Source of the DNA: Flectobacillus major DSM 103
Lineage (GTDB): Bacteria > Bacteroidota > Bacteroidia > Cytophagales > Spirosomataceae
DNA: 64,000 nucleotides
Assembly: GCF_000427405.1 (NCBI RefSeq)
Contig: NZ_KE386491.1
Location: forward strand, 3,538,790-3,602,789
Reading direction: 5' to 3'
The notes beneath the pieces are model-generated. The model was not told where the DNA came from and made no database searches. It saw nothing but the letters and a program-made list of their open reading frames with translations. A program made the translations under genes and the position numbers. Shown here in pieces: positions 55,626 to 64,000 of this stretch. Position 1 is the first letter of the stretch. Each line of letters starts with the position of its first letter.

Positions 55626-55667
55626 ACACCAAAGCCTTTGTATCGAGAAGCACAAAGGCTTTGGTGT
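55626..55667. terminator. Hairpin between convergent cassette-2 lipoprotein and ABC operon
   Basis: ACACCAAAGCCTTTGT (55626-55641) pairs with ACAAAGGCTTTGGTGT (55652-55667): a 16-bp stem and 10-nt loop. There is no T-run on either side, so it may be a processing or barrier hairpin rather than a strong terminator. Confidence 0.6.
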
Positions 55668-55685
55668 GTATAACACTTACCTCAA

Positions 55686-56369
55686 CTAACTTTTGATAAT
55701 ACGGCCATCTTCCATTTCGATAATCCTGTTGGTGTGGCTAGCAAAACTGGGGTCGTGGGTTACGATTAGTAGTGCTTGCTGATATTCTTGAGCCAATTGT
55801 TGGAAAATTTCAAATACAATCTCGGTATTCTTTTTATCAAGATTCCCCGTGGGTTCGTCGCCCATAATAATAAGAGGGTCGTTGATTAAGGCTCTTGCTA
55901 TGGCAACCCGTTGTTTTTCTCCGCCCGAAAGTTGCGAAGCACTTTTTAGGGCTTGTTTTTCAATACCTAATTTTCGTAAATGTTCCATAGCTCGATGTTC
56001 TATTTCTGGTTTGCTATATTTTCCTAATTTCATACCGGGTAGCATAACATTTTGCAACACCGTAAATTCGTTGAGCAAATAATGAAACTGGAACACAAAC
56101 CCAATTTTCTCATTTCTAACACGTGCCAAATCTTGTTCGGGCTTGCCTTTCATACTACTACCATCAATGAGGAGATCACCATCATAATCGGTATCCATAG
56201 TCGACAAAATATATAACAGCGTAGATTTGCCACAGCCCGATTTGCCCACGACAGACGTAAATTCACCTTTTTGAATAGAAAAGTTAATATCTCTCAAAAT
56301 GGGAATTGTAATAGGGTCGTGAAAACTTTTGTTGATATTTCTGGCTTCTAAAATGATAGCGTTTTGCAT
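55686..56369 (-). CDS. ABC transporter ATPase (MacB/LolD-like)
   Basis: 227 residues with Walker A GKSGCGKSTLL, the Q loop in GFVFQFHYLLNEFTVLQNVM, signature LSGGEKQRVAIARAL, Walker B LIIMGDEPTGNLD and the H loop in IVTHDPSFASH. The long NEFTVLQNV segment and PTGNLDKKN are typical of the MacB/LolD/FtsE type. It is the last gene of a three-gene operon, 1 nt after the permease stop. Confidence 0.92.
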   Translation of the reverse strand: MQNAIILEARNINKSFHDPITIPILRDINFSIQKGEFTSVVGKSGCGKSTLLYILSTMDTDYDGDLLIDGSSMKGKPEQDLARVRNEKIGFVFQFHYLLNEFTVLQNVMLPGMKLGKYSKPEIEHRAMEHLRKLGIEKQALKSASQLSGGEKQRVAIARALINDPLIIMGDEPTGNLDKKNTEIVFEIFQQLAQEYQQALLIVTHDPSFASHTNRIIEMEDGRIIKS

Positions 56370-56370
56370 G

Positions 56371-57630
56371 TTATTTTCCTCTAATAATATCTACAGGGTC
56401 TATTTTGCTGGCTTTACGAGCAGGAAAAAGCCCTGCGAAATAGGTAGTAATCAATGAAAAAGATATTCCTATTATATAAAATTTCAGGTCGTAATTAACA
56501 GGATAAGTCGTTACAGTAGGCAATGCCGCTGTATTGAATGGTATTTGGTCGATAATTGACGACAACAAAAAACCTGTTATCAAACCTGCGATTCCGCCAA
56601 AAAGACCAATACTGAGGGCAATCGAAATAAAGATTCTATTTACGTCTTTCCCTGAAAAACCCGTTGCTTTTAGAATAGCAATGGTATCCATTTTTTCATA
56701 AATCATCATATTAAGAATATTATAAATACCAAAGCCTGCTACAATCAAAAGGGTTATTCCTACGGCATACGAAATCAATGAGCGAATAGAGCTTCCTGTG
56801 TCGAATTGGGCATTGGCGGTTTGAATATCTTCGGCATCGGTGCCAAAAATATGGCCATATTCTTTGCTTAACGTAGGGGCAGTACTCATGTCTTTGAGCT
56901 TTATCTGAATATCGGTAATATAGTCGTTGGTTTGTCCCAACAGTTTTTGAGCCGTTTTTATCGAAGCATAGCTTTGTACCTTGTCTACTTCACCCATTCC
57001 CGACTGAAAAAAGCCTACTACCTTCAGGGGGAATCGGTCGCCTCGGGCAGTTGTTATTTGTACAACATCGCCGATATTGGCCAACATTTTATCGGCAGCT
57101 CCTTTTCCCAAAATAATACTATTAGGAATATTCTTCAGGTCGAGGTACGACCCTTGTATTACATAATCCTGAAAGAAAAACAATTTACTTTCTGCTTCTA
57201 CATCTATACCATTGACAACTCCTGTAATATCGGTAGAACCTACATTATAAAATACCTGAGCCGTCATTTTGGGCGAAATCCCCAATACCCGATTATCTTT
57301 TTGGAGAGCCTTTATAACCAAAGCACTATTTCTAATTTGGGTGGTATTGCTCGATGGTTTGATAGAACGGATAAAATTATGATAAGCTTTATAAGCCTCG
57401 GCCAGATTGATAGGCTGATTGGCATTGGCTTTGATTTCGTTGAAAAGCCGTACATGAGGCGTTCGGTTTAGCACAAGGCTGTCGAGTAGGTCGTTGAGGC
57501 CATTCATAAAACCCAGTAGCGTAATAAACATCGTAATACTGAACATTACGCCAACAGCCGCTACGAGGGTTTGTCGCCAACGAGCCAACAACAACGATTT
57601 GGCGATACTTATAATGAGTTTTGCGTTCAT
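56371..57630 (-). CDS. FtsX/MacB-like ABC permease
   Basis: 419 residues with four membrane helices in the MacB_PCD/FtsX layout: one near the N-terminus (TLVAAVGVMFSITMFITLLG), then a large periplasmic domain (about 45-270), then three helices (YAVGITLLIVAGFGIYNILN, ISIALSIGLFGGIAGLITGF, FYIIGISFSLITTYFAGLFP) and the coupling end ARKASKIDPVDIIRGK. It resembles lipoprotein-releasing or macrolide-exporter permeases. It overlaps the adaptor gene by 4 nt (translational coupling). Confidence 0.88.
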   Translation of the reverse strand: MNAKLIISIAKSLLLARWRQTLVAAVGVMFSITMFITLLGFMNGLNDLLDSLVLNRTPHVRLFNEIKANANQPINLAEAYKAYHNFIRSIKPSSNTTQIRNSALVIKALQKDNRVLGISPKMTAQVFYNVGSTDITGVVNGIDVEAESKLFFFQDYVIQGSYLDLKNIPNSIILGKGAADKMLANIGDVVQITTARGDRFPLKVVGFFQSGMGEVDKVQSYASIKTAQKLLGQTNDYITDIQIKLKDMSTAPTLSKEYGHIFGTDAEDIQTANAQFDTGSSIRSLISYAVGITLLIVAGFGIYNILNMMIYEKMDTIAILKATGFSGKDVNRIFISIALSIGLFGGIAGLITGFLLSSIIDQIPFNTAALPTVTTYPVNYDLKFYIIGISFSLITTYFAGLFPARKASKIDPVDIIRGK

Positions 57631-58709
57631 TTGGTAGGTTTAATAATAATGTCTTGTACTTTTAGGCCTGCTGTTATTTCTACTTTTTGGTAGTCTTTCA
57701 GCCCTACCTGAACTTTTATTTTTTCATTTTTTTCATTCAAAATATAGGAGTCTTCTACCAAATAATTACGAGGAATTGTAAGGACATTCGTTTTGGTTCT
57801 GAGAATAATATTCGATTCTACTGTTAGGTTGGGATACAAAATAGCAGGTTTTTTTACAAAAGAAGCATTCACAGTAAAGGTTCGGGTTTTCTCGTTCATC
57901 AAAGGGTTGATTTCATCGACAACCGCCTCAAATACTTCAGTTTTGTAGCTGTCGAGCGTAACTAGCACTTTTTGTCCAGCTTTTACCTGAATAATATCAT
58001 CTTCGTCGACTTGTAGTTCTAGGCCAAACTGGTCGGCATTGCCAATCAGAGCTATGGCTGTTTGTGGGTTTACCATTTCGCCTTTTTCTTTCTGTAGGCT
58101 ATACAATCGTCCTGTGTATTCACTTCTGATAATATACTCAGCCTCTTGCGTTTGATTGATAGCAAGGTTTTTTTGAGACTGTGCAGCGGCAAACGCTATT
58201 TGTCGTTGCAATTCTCGATATTTAAGAATAGCCGATTGATAATTGGTTTTTGAATTGGCAAAAGTGAGTTCACGTTGTTCCAAATCTACTTTTGTACCTA
58301 TCTGCTGCGACCACAAGTTGCGTTGGCGTACCAGCAACAGCGAATCATTTTGTAGTTTTTTAGAAGCCAAATCTATGTTTATTTTTAAATCATTCAGGCG
58401 GTCGGAGTTGGCTTTTATCGCATTATTTTCTACTAAAAGAACTGTATTTTCGGTAGTAAGTCGAGCAGTTTGGTTAAAAATTTTCATGATAGGCTGACCT
58501 TTTTTTACGAGGTCGCCTTCTTTTACATAAAGCTGATCAACAATACCCGTTACTTTTGAAAAAACTTGGTATTGATTTTTGCTTTTTACTACGCCCGAAG
58601 CGTACACCGACTCCGATATATTTTGTAAAACTGGAGATGTTTGCTCTTGCTTTTTTCGACATCCAGCCGTTAGCAACACTAGCAATACTAGCAAATAGGT
58701 AATTTTCAT
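57627..58709 (-). CDS. Periplasmic adaptor (membrane fusion) lipoprotein of ABC exporter
   Basis: About 360 residues; start at 58709 (MKITYLLVLLVLLTAGC) because it opens a lipoprotein signal; an in-frame ATG 17 codons upstream gives no signal. HlyD/MacA-type features: lipoyl half-motif VYASGVVKSKNQYQVFSKVT then GIVDQLYVKEGDLVKKGQPI, an alpha-helical hairpin with coiled-coil heptads (about 95-190), and EGEMV-type second half YSLQKEKGEMVNPQTAIALI. It couples the permease to an outer-membrane channel (not encoded here). First gene of the operon, so the order adaptor-permease-ATPase is MacA-MacB-like with a split MacB. Confidence 0.88.
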   Translation of the reverse strand: MKITYLLVLLVLLTAGCRKKQEQTSPVLQNISESVYASGVVKSKNQYQVFSKVTGIVDQLYVKEGDLVKKGQPIMKIFNQTARLTTENTVLLVENNAIKANSDRLNDLKINIDLASKKLQNDSLLLVRQRNLWSQQIGTKVDLEQRELTFANSKTNYQSAILKYRELQRQIAFAAAQSQKNLAINQTQEAEYIIRSEYTGRLYSLQKEKGEMVNPQTAIALIGNADQFGLELQVDEDDIIQVKAGQKVLVTLDSYKTEVFEAVVDEINPLMNEKTRTFTVNASFVKKPAILYPNLTVESNIILRTKTNVLTIPRNYLVEDSYILNEKNEKIKVQVGLKDYQKVEITAGLKVQDIIIKPTK

Positions 58710-58767
58710 GCGTTTTATATTATTAAGAAATACCTCTGGAAACCAGCCTGTAATATGCAAATAAATA

Positions 58768-58848
58768 TATCGAAATAAGGTTGATATATAACAAATGTCA
58801 TATATTGATATTTATCAGCATTTTGATGCACATATAGCTATTTCGATA
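58768..58848. promoter_or_regulatory. Inverted repeat in the divergent exporter/GH3 region
   Basis: TATCGAAATA (58768-58777) is exactly complementary to TATTTCGATA (58839-58848). The arms lie in the divergent region between the exporter operon and the GH3 gene and may be a spaced operator pair. Evidence is only the repeat. Confidence 0.3.
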
Positions 58849-58911
58849 GTGCCTTACAAGCATCGAATGTTTTTTATGTAACTTGCAAAATCAATCAATC
58901 TGACTCTCTGA

Positions 58912-61900
58912 ATGAAAATAAAGCACAACTTCATCAAAATTGCACTTTTGATTATGGCTTGTACGGCTAGCCTACAAGCTCAAACAGACCTTTTTCCGAA
59001 CGCCAACCAAAAATGGGTGGATTCAGTATTCAAAACACTGAGTGTCGACCAAAAAATTGGTCAGTTGATGATGCCTCGGGGCAACTACAACGCCGTATAT
59101 GATACAGCTCGTTTTTACCAAATTGTACGTGATTATCATGTAGGAGGGTTTGTGTTTTTTGCAGGAAACCCCAGCAAGCAAGCGGCCTTGGTCAATAAGC
59201 TTCAGGCTATGGCCAAAGTACCTATGCTAATTGGAATGGATTTGGAATGGGGACTTGCTATGCGTTTGGACAGTACCACACGCTTTCCTTATCAGATGGC
59301 TCTAGGAGCTATGCAAAACAACAACGACCTGATAGAAGAAATGGGGTATCAGGTAGGCCAGCAATGCCGCCGCTTGGGTATACATATCAATTATGCACCT
59401 GTTGTAGACATCAACAACAACCCCAACAACCCTGTTATTAACTTCCGTTCTTTTGGCGAAAACCGTGAAAAAGTTACACAAAAGGCTATTGCCTATATGA
59501 AAGGCTTACAACGTGGCGGTGTAATTACCTCGGCCAAGCATTTTCCAGGGCATGGCGACACCGGTACAGACTCGCACTATGATTTACCGCTCATTGCCCA
59601 CAACCGCCAAAGGCTCGATAGCCTCGAACTGTATCCTTATCGTGAATTAATCAAAAATGGCTTGCAGGGTGTAATGATTGCCCACCTCAATATCCCGTCG
59701 TTAGATACTACCAAAAATTTGGCTTCTACGCTTTCAGCAAAGGTAGTAACAGACCTTTTGCGTAAAGACTTAAAGTTTAAGGGTTTGGTATTTACCGATG
59801 CTATGGATATGCAAGGTGCTGTAAAGTTTTTTCCAGAAGGTACAGCCAATGTAAAAGCTATTTTAGCAGGCAATGATATTCTCGAAACTTTTGTAGATGT
59901 ACCCGCTGCTTTTAATGCTATTAAAAAGGCTTTATTGAGCGGACAAATCTCTCAGGCTGATATCGACGAACGAGTAAAAAGAATCCTTTTAGCAAAAGCG
60001 TGGGTAGGTTTAGACCGCTATAAGCCTATCGATTTGAAAAATTTGATAGAAGACCTCAACCCTAAAAACGCTGATTTGCTGAACCGCAAATTGGCTAATA
60101 ATACAGTTACATTGCTTCGCAACAACAACAATATTATTCCACTAAAAGCTTTAGATACCCTCAAAATTGCCACGCTTGTGTTGGGTACACCTGCTTTTGG
60201 TGCAAAGCCAGTTACCGATTTCCAAAAAATGTTGTCGAATTATACGGCTATCGACCACTATAACCTAGACGAAAATTCGGCCGATAGCACTGTCCAGAAA
60301 GTTAGAGAAGCCCTAAAAGCCTATAACCTTGTGATATTAGGTGTAAACGGTCAAAATATTCGTCCTGCCAAAAACTATAGTATTTTGCCCAAAATTCAGG
60401 AATATGTTAAAGAATTTGCCAATTCTAACAAAACGATTGTAACGCTTTTCTCAAATCCTTATACTCTAGGAAAGTTTGAAAATTTAGATAAGTCGTTGGC
60501 TTTAATCCAAACATTCCAAGAAACACCTTATACACAAGAAGCCGCCGCTCAGGCTATATTTGGGGCAATTGGTATCAATGGTAAGCTACCCGTTACAGTC
60601 AATAGCACCTTCAAATACAATGATGGCCTTTCGACACAGCCTTTACAACGCTTTGAATATTCTGTACCCGAAGCTGTAGGAATAGACACTAAATACCTAA
60701 CTACTCGCATCGACTCAATAGTAAATACTGCTATTGCCCAAAAAGCTACCCCCGGGGCAGTGGTATTGGTAGCCAAAAATGGTAAAGTGATTTTTCATAA
60801 AGCTTATGGAAAACATACCTACGAAGGCAGTCAGAATGTAAGTTTAACCGATTTGTACGACCTAGCTTCTGTTACCAAAATCAGTACTTCGGTAGCGGCT
60901 ATGATGAAAATGCAAGATGAAGGGAAATTCTCGTTGACTACCACTATGGGACAATTGATTCCTGAGTGGAAAAACTCAAACAAGGCAGGCTTAGTTTACA
61001 AAGACATCTTGACACACCAAGCTCGTTTGAAAGCTTGGATTCCTTTCTGGCAAGATTGTATCGACTCTACCAAGATGCTCTTGGCTAGCAAAGTATATCA
61101 AGACAAACTAGAAAGGCATGAATATCCTGAGGGGTATAAAATTTCGTTTTGGGAAAAAATATTTAGCCGTAAAAAGGCTTTTGCTCGTTTGGAAAAAGCC
61201 TTACAATCTGACAAAAAACTGTGGGTAGAAGCTGTCAATATTGCTAATCAGCCAACTATCTGGAAGCATCATACATTTGCTTCTGAAAAATCTCATGATT
61301 ATCCGATTCAGGTAGCCGAGCATCTTTGGATTCATAAAGATTATCATAATACCATTTATAAGGCCATCGAAGAGTCACCATTACGGGATAAAAAAGAATA
61401 TGTTTATTCAGATTTATCCTATTATATGTATCCTCAGATTATTCCACGCCTAACGGGTAAAGACTGGGAAAGCTTCTTGAATGACACTTTCTATAAACCG
61501 CTAGGAGCTAGCTCTTTAACTTACAACGCAGCTTTGCATTATCCACTTAGTAAGGTTGTTCCAACAGAATACGACTCGCTTTTCCGCAAAAATTTGATTC
61601 ATGGCCGAGTTCACGATGAGGGTGCTGCTATGCTCAATGGTATTTCGGGGCACGCTGGGCTTTTTGGTAATGCCAACGATTTGGCCAAATTAATGCAGAT
61701 GTATTTGCAAAAAGGGTATTATGGTGGCAAACGCTATATCAATGAAGCTACCCTAAACCAATGGACAAGCTACCCTTTTGCCATAACCGAAAATAGCCGC
61801 CGAGGTATTGGTTTTGATAAGCCCGACCGCAAACGAGCGGGTATCAGTGCTGCCCCAAGTGCCCCTGCATCAAGTTTTGGCCACTCAGGCTTTACAGGAA

Positions 61901-62055
61901 CTTATACTTGGGTCGACCCCGACAATCAGTTGGTATATGTATTCTTGGCCAACCGAGTATATCCTACACGCAACAACTCTAGGTTATCCGACCTAAACGT
62001 TCGTACCAATATCAACGAGGTTATTTACGATGCCATCAAACGAGGTATTAAGTAA
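58912..62055 (+). CDS. GH3 beta-N-acetylglucosaminidase fused to a serine beta-lactamase-like domain
   Basis: 1047-residue exported protein (signal HNFIKIALLIMACTASLQAQ). Residues about 25-370 form the GH3 barrel with the NagZ-like signature KHFPGHGDTGTDSHYDLP (about 207-224), where the His/Asp pair acts as acid/base, and the VFTDAMDMQGA nucleophile-loop region. Residues about 390-560 are the GH3 C-terminal domain. From about 590 a class C-type serine hydrolase begins: SVTK at S653-K656, YSD at about 832, and a final HSGFTG. This known fusion occurs in Bacteroidota and suggests peptidoglycan recycling or remodelling in the periplasm: a sugar cut plus a peptide or ester cut on one chain. Confidence 0.93.
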   Translation: MKIKHNFIKIALLIMACTASLQAQTDLFPNANQKWVDSVFKTLSVDQKIGQLMMPRGNYNAVYDTARFYQIVRDYHVGGFVFFAGNPSKQAALVNKLQAMAKVPMLIGMDLEWGLAMRLDSTTRFPYQMALGAMQNNNDLIEEMGYQVGQQCRRLGIHINYAPVVDINNNPNNPVINFRSFGENREKVTQKAIAYMKGLQRGGVITSAKHFPGHGDTGTDSHYDLPLIAHNRQRLDSLELYPYRELIKNGLQGVMIAHLNIPSLDTTKNLASTLSAKVVTDLLRKDLKFKGLVFTDAMDMQGAVKFFPEGTANVKAILAGNDILETFVDVPAAFNAIKKALLSGQISQADIDERVKRILLAKAWVGLDRYKPIDLKNLIEDLNPKNADLLNRKLANNTVTLLRNNNNIIPLKALDTLKIATLVLGTPAFGAKPVTDFQKMLSNYTAIDHYNLDENSADSTVQKVREALKAYNLVILGVNGQNIRPAKNYSILPKIQEYVKEFANSNKTIVTLFSNPYTLGKFENLDKSLALIQTFQETPYTQEAAAQAIFGAIGINGKLPVTVNSTFKYNDGLSTQPLQRFEYSVPEAVGIDTKYLTTRIDSIVNTAIAQKATPGAVVLVAKNGKVIFHKAYGKHTYEGSQNVSLTDLYDLASVTKISTSVAAMMKMQDEGKFSLTTTMGQLIPEWKNSNKAGLVYKDILTHQARLKAWIPFWQDCIDSTKMLLASKVYQDKLERHEYPEGYKISFWEKIFSRKKAFARLEKALQSDKKLWVEAVNIANQPTIWKHHTFASEKSHDYPIQVAEHLWIHKDYHNTIYKAIEESPLRDKKEYVYSDLSYYMYPQIIPRLTGKDWESFLNDTFYKPLGASSLTYNAALHYPLSKVVPTEYDSLFRKNLIHGRVHDEGAAMLNGISGHAGLFGNANDLAKLMQMYLQKGYYGGKRYINEATLNQWTSYPFAITENSRRGIGFDKPDRKRAGISAAPSAPASSFGHSGFTGTYTWVDPDNQLVYVFLANRVYPTRNNSRLSDLNVRTNINEVIYDAIKRGIK

Positions 62056-62121
62056 TAAGGTTTGTAATTAGAAAATGAGAGGATTTGAAGATTTTATAAA
62101 CTTCATTTCGAGCTAATTGCT

Positions 62122-62170
62122 AAAGTGCCTTAGATATAAAAATTTTTATTTGTTGTATCTAAGGCACTTT
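62122..62170 (+). terminator. Terminator after the GH3 fusion
   Basis: AAAGTGCCTTAGATA (62122-62136) pairs with TATCTAAGGCACTTT (62156-62170), a 15-bp stem with a 19-nt loop. The rest of the 581-bp gap (62056-62636) contains only short unsupported frames. Confidence 0.75.
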
Positions 62171-62636
62171 TACCTTACTTACATTAATATTCTTTAATTA
62201 TCAGTCAGTTTGTCACTGACACGATGAAGTCATCTTGACTTTTGTAGCACCATGAAAAGGTTGCTAATATTTGTTTTGCGAACCATACCAAGAAACTTTT
62301 TTATATACCACGTACTCGGCAAAGATATAATAGACTCAGCAAAAATTGGTCACTTAGCTGTAAAAAGACGAGGGTTTAAACCACAAAACCACCTTTGTGA
62401 GAGCATTAACTGCATTCTTTATAAATTAAAGACTGCCAACCGCATTGTGGGGTTCAATGGTATTTACTACCTACCAAAAGCTTATTCATTACTCATAAAT
62501 AGTACATCAACTGCAATATTAGCATGAATAGAGAGTTTATTACATACAACGCTTTCAGGTTGGATAGGGTTTAACATTATCGCATTAATTGTGATAGCAA
62601 TTAAGTAAATTAAAAGCCCAGATGACCCATAATTTA

Positions 62637-64000
62637 TCAAAGCGTAAAAATCAGTTTTGTCCATATCTGTCTCGGACGAAGTCTAAAATTAGTGGATATA
62701 AACGAATTATCTGAAAAGCTCAAAGTCTGAAAATTCATTTCATTAGTTAAGTTTTGAAAGAATAAACTCAAATCAACATTTCCTTTTTTAAAATGATAAT
62801 TTGCCACACAATCCATCAAAAAATAACGCTGAAGTTGATTTTGCTCATCGTCAATTTGATATTTATTGGCTTCAATACCAAAAGTTAGATTTGGGGAAGG
62901 AAGAAAGTCAATCTTAGTTTTGAAGTTTAATTGCTCAAAGGTATTTCTAGTATTCAGTGTTTCTGTTTTAACAGAATTCGATGAATGTATAGCGTTAACA
63001 TCAAATTGTAGCCGAAGCCATTTCTTTGGATTTGAATTTATAATCAACGCTATAATATTGCTCTTATTTTCAATTTTTGCGGGCTGATTATTAGAAAATA
63101 GTCTTACAGAATTTCTTACTTCGTTACTATTACTAATGGTTAATTTAGTTTTTATGGTATGAAAATATTTACTGGTTTGTAAAAATCCATTGAAATTTTG
63201 GGTTGTATTATCGGATGCAATTCTAACCTGTTTGATATAAATTCCATCATTGGTTTGTTCTTTTAAAAGATTGCTCTGAACTTCTCCGAATCCAATAACG
63301 GCATTCATAAACCAGAAGTGAATCATATTTTTAAAATTCAACCTTAAACTTACAGAGTGTCGTTGGTTATCAGGAATTTGCCCTACGTTTCGTTCAATAT
63401 TTCGATAATTTGTCAATAAAAAAGACTTATAAAAGTCATCTATTTCAGCGATGTTATACTTGAAATTATACTTAAAAGTGGTACTCCATTTCGCAGAAAA
63501 AATATAGGTCATAGAGAGATTTGGCTCAATAACAAAACGATTCTTCTCAAGATTTAACCAGTTTATAGAACTCACAGGCAAAGCAAAGTTAATTTTTAAG
63601 TTCTCCTTATTTACAGTATAGCCCATCTCACCAAATACTCGCCAGTAGGAAAGACTTTGATTATTTGAAAGTAGAGAAGAATCTCCAATGAGTTTCGCAG
63701 AAGAAAATCCCGATAAATTTGAAAATAGGCTTTGGTCCGAATATTCAGCTCCTATTTTAGTATTTAGTTTCAACTTTTTGTTAGCTAAAAAATTGGTATA
63801 AAAACTGAAAAAAGACTTTCTTAATCTTAAATCTTGCAAGGTATTTTGTTTCAAGGTTTGATTGTTTGAAAGGACATTCAAGTTCTGAGGAGAATTCAAA
63901 TAATAACCCAATGCCTTAAATTCAATTATATTACCCGATGCGGATTTCTGCTGGATTTTCAATTCATCCGAAATCCATTGGGTATCGTATTGGTTTTGTT
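62637..64000 (-). CDS. Outer-membrane beta-barrel receptor, C-terminal part (cut by window edge)
   Basis: The frame is open to the right edge (64000), so only the last about 455 residues are here; the TTG codon at 63962 is internal. Residues show repeated amphipathic strands (LRLRKSFFSFYTNFLANKKL, KINFALPVSSINWLNLEK, WSTTFKYNFKYNIAE, LSLFFQNLTNEMNFQTL) and end in RPRQIWTKLIFTL. This matches the barrel of a TonB-dependent receptor-like protein of the carboxypeptidase-regulatory/OMP_b-brl type. Plug domain, ligand and partners are outside the window. Confidence 0.75.
   Translation of the reverse strand, partial: QNQYDTQWISDELKIQQKSASGNIIEFKALGYYLNSPQNLNVLSNNQTLKQNTLQDLRLRKSFFSFYTNFLANKKLKLNTKIGAEYSDQSLFSNLSGFSSAKLIGDSSLLSNNQSLSYWRVFGEMGYTVNKENLKINFALPVSSINWLNLEKNRFVIEPNLSMTYIFSAKWSTTFKYNFKYNIAEIDDFYKSFLLTNYRNIERNVGQIPDNQRHSVSLRLNFKNMIHFWFMNAVIGFGEVQSNLLKEQTNDGIYIKQVRIASDNTTQNFNGFLQTSKYFHTIKTKLTISNSNEVRNSVRLFSNNQPAKIENKSNIIALIINSNPKKWLRLQFDVNAIHSSNSVKTETLNTRNTFEQLNFKTKIDFLPSPNLTFGIEANKYQIDDEQNQLQRYFLMDCVANYHFKKGNVDLSLFFQNLTNEMNFQTLSFSDNSFISTNFRLRPRQIWTKLIFTL

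Noticed and set aside
58768-58848. Reading the divergent 58.7-58.9 kb repeat as a mobile-element end pair
   Set aside because: The arms are only 10 bp, AT-rich and 61 bp apart with no repeat elsewhere; kept only as a weak operator candidate.
62320-62327. Minus-strand TATCTTTG box in the 62056-62636 gap, possibly driving a small RNA towards the hairpin at 62122-62170
   Set aside because: No -33 element and no T-run after the hairpin on that strand; too weak to list.
62252-62527. 91-residue forward reading frame after the GH3 gene
   Set aside because: No family I recognise, no promoter on its strand, uneven composition. It could be a relic, but I cannot support it as a gene.
1-64000. tRNA, rRNA and CRISPR arrays
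   Set aside because: All gaps were read on both strands; no GC-rich cloverleaf, no rRNA segment and no regularly spaced repeats were seen.

Overview
The window looks like a chromosomal segment of an aerobic Bacteroidota bacterium, most likely Cytophagales (Spirosomaceae-like). The family level is a guess from gene style; no rRNA or marker tree is available here. Signs are several TAnnTTTG promoter boxes, almost no Shine-Dalgarno sequences before starts, SusC/TonB-type receptors, a two-component sensor with a beta-propeller input region, lipoproteins with Bacteroidota-style lipoboxes, and low GC. I found no rRNA, tRNA, CRISPR array, prophage or intact insertion sequence.

Layout. 1-9.3 kb: housekeeping genes, namely prfB with a classic programmed frameshift, a DUF4382 lipoprotein, a large type 2 isoleucyl-tRNA synthetase with an altered HIGH motif, a DUF2256 miniprotein, 5-formyl-THF cyclo-ligase, and asd. 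9.4-15.8 kb: an outer-membrane barrel, a sugar-nucleotide epimerase, a Kup potassium transporter, a copper monooxygenase-like lipoprotein with a cytochrome-like N-terminus, and an AlbA_2 protein. 16-19.5 kb: assimilatory sulfate reduction genes cysH-cysD-cysN, with the cysD/cysN gap holding a decayed four-helix-bundle (23S IVP-like) gene flanked by short repeats. 19.8-28.2 kb: Calx-beta lipoprotein, VOC and GyrI-like proteins, a divergent HxlR regulator/YhdH oxidoreductase pair, a secreted FAD oxidoreductase, lpdA, and a LytTR response regulator next to a propeller sensor kinase (28.4-31.4 kb).

32-40.2 kb is the most distinctive block: three AhpD-fold (carboxymuconolactone decarboxylase/peroxidase-related) paralogues arranged around a TonB receptor, an MFS transporter and a membrane-anchored DUF3179 protein, preceded by a small membrane protein of unknown function. 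I read this as a candidate uncharacterised uptake/redox system. 40.5-45.4 kb: a carbohydrate patch with an FAH-fold sugar-acid enzyme, a GH95 fucosidase and an iron alcohol dehydrogenase. 46.2-55.6 kb: a two-gene cassette (small outer-membrane barrel plus 559-residue lipoprotein) that occurs twice, with four unrelated reverse-strand genes between the copies. 55.7-58.7 kb: a MacAB-like ABC exporter operon. 58.9-62.1 kb: a GH3/beta-lactamase fusion. 62.6-64 kb: the C-terminal part of an outer-membrane receptor that runs off the window.

Two further non-coding observations stand out. An approximately 250-270 bp dispersed element occurs twice (19.50-19.75 kb forward, 40.23-40.50 kb reverse), each time between convergent genes, with a central hairpin in which a changed base pair is compensated on both arms; the second copy has 13-bp terminal inverted repeats. 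A perfect 56-bp palindrome (10200-10255) serves as a terminator.
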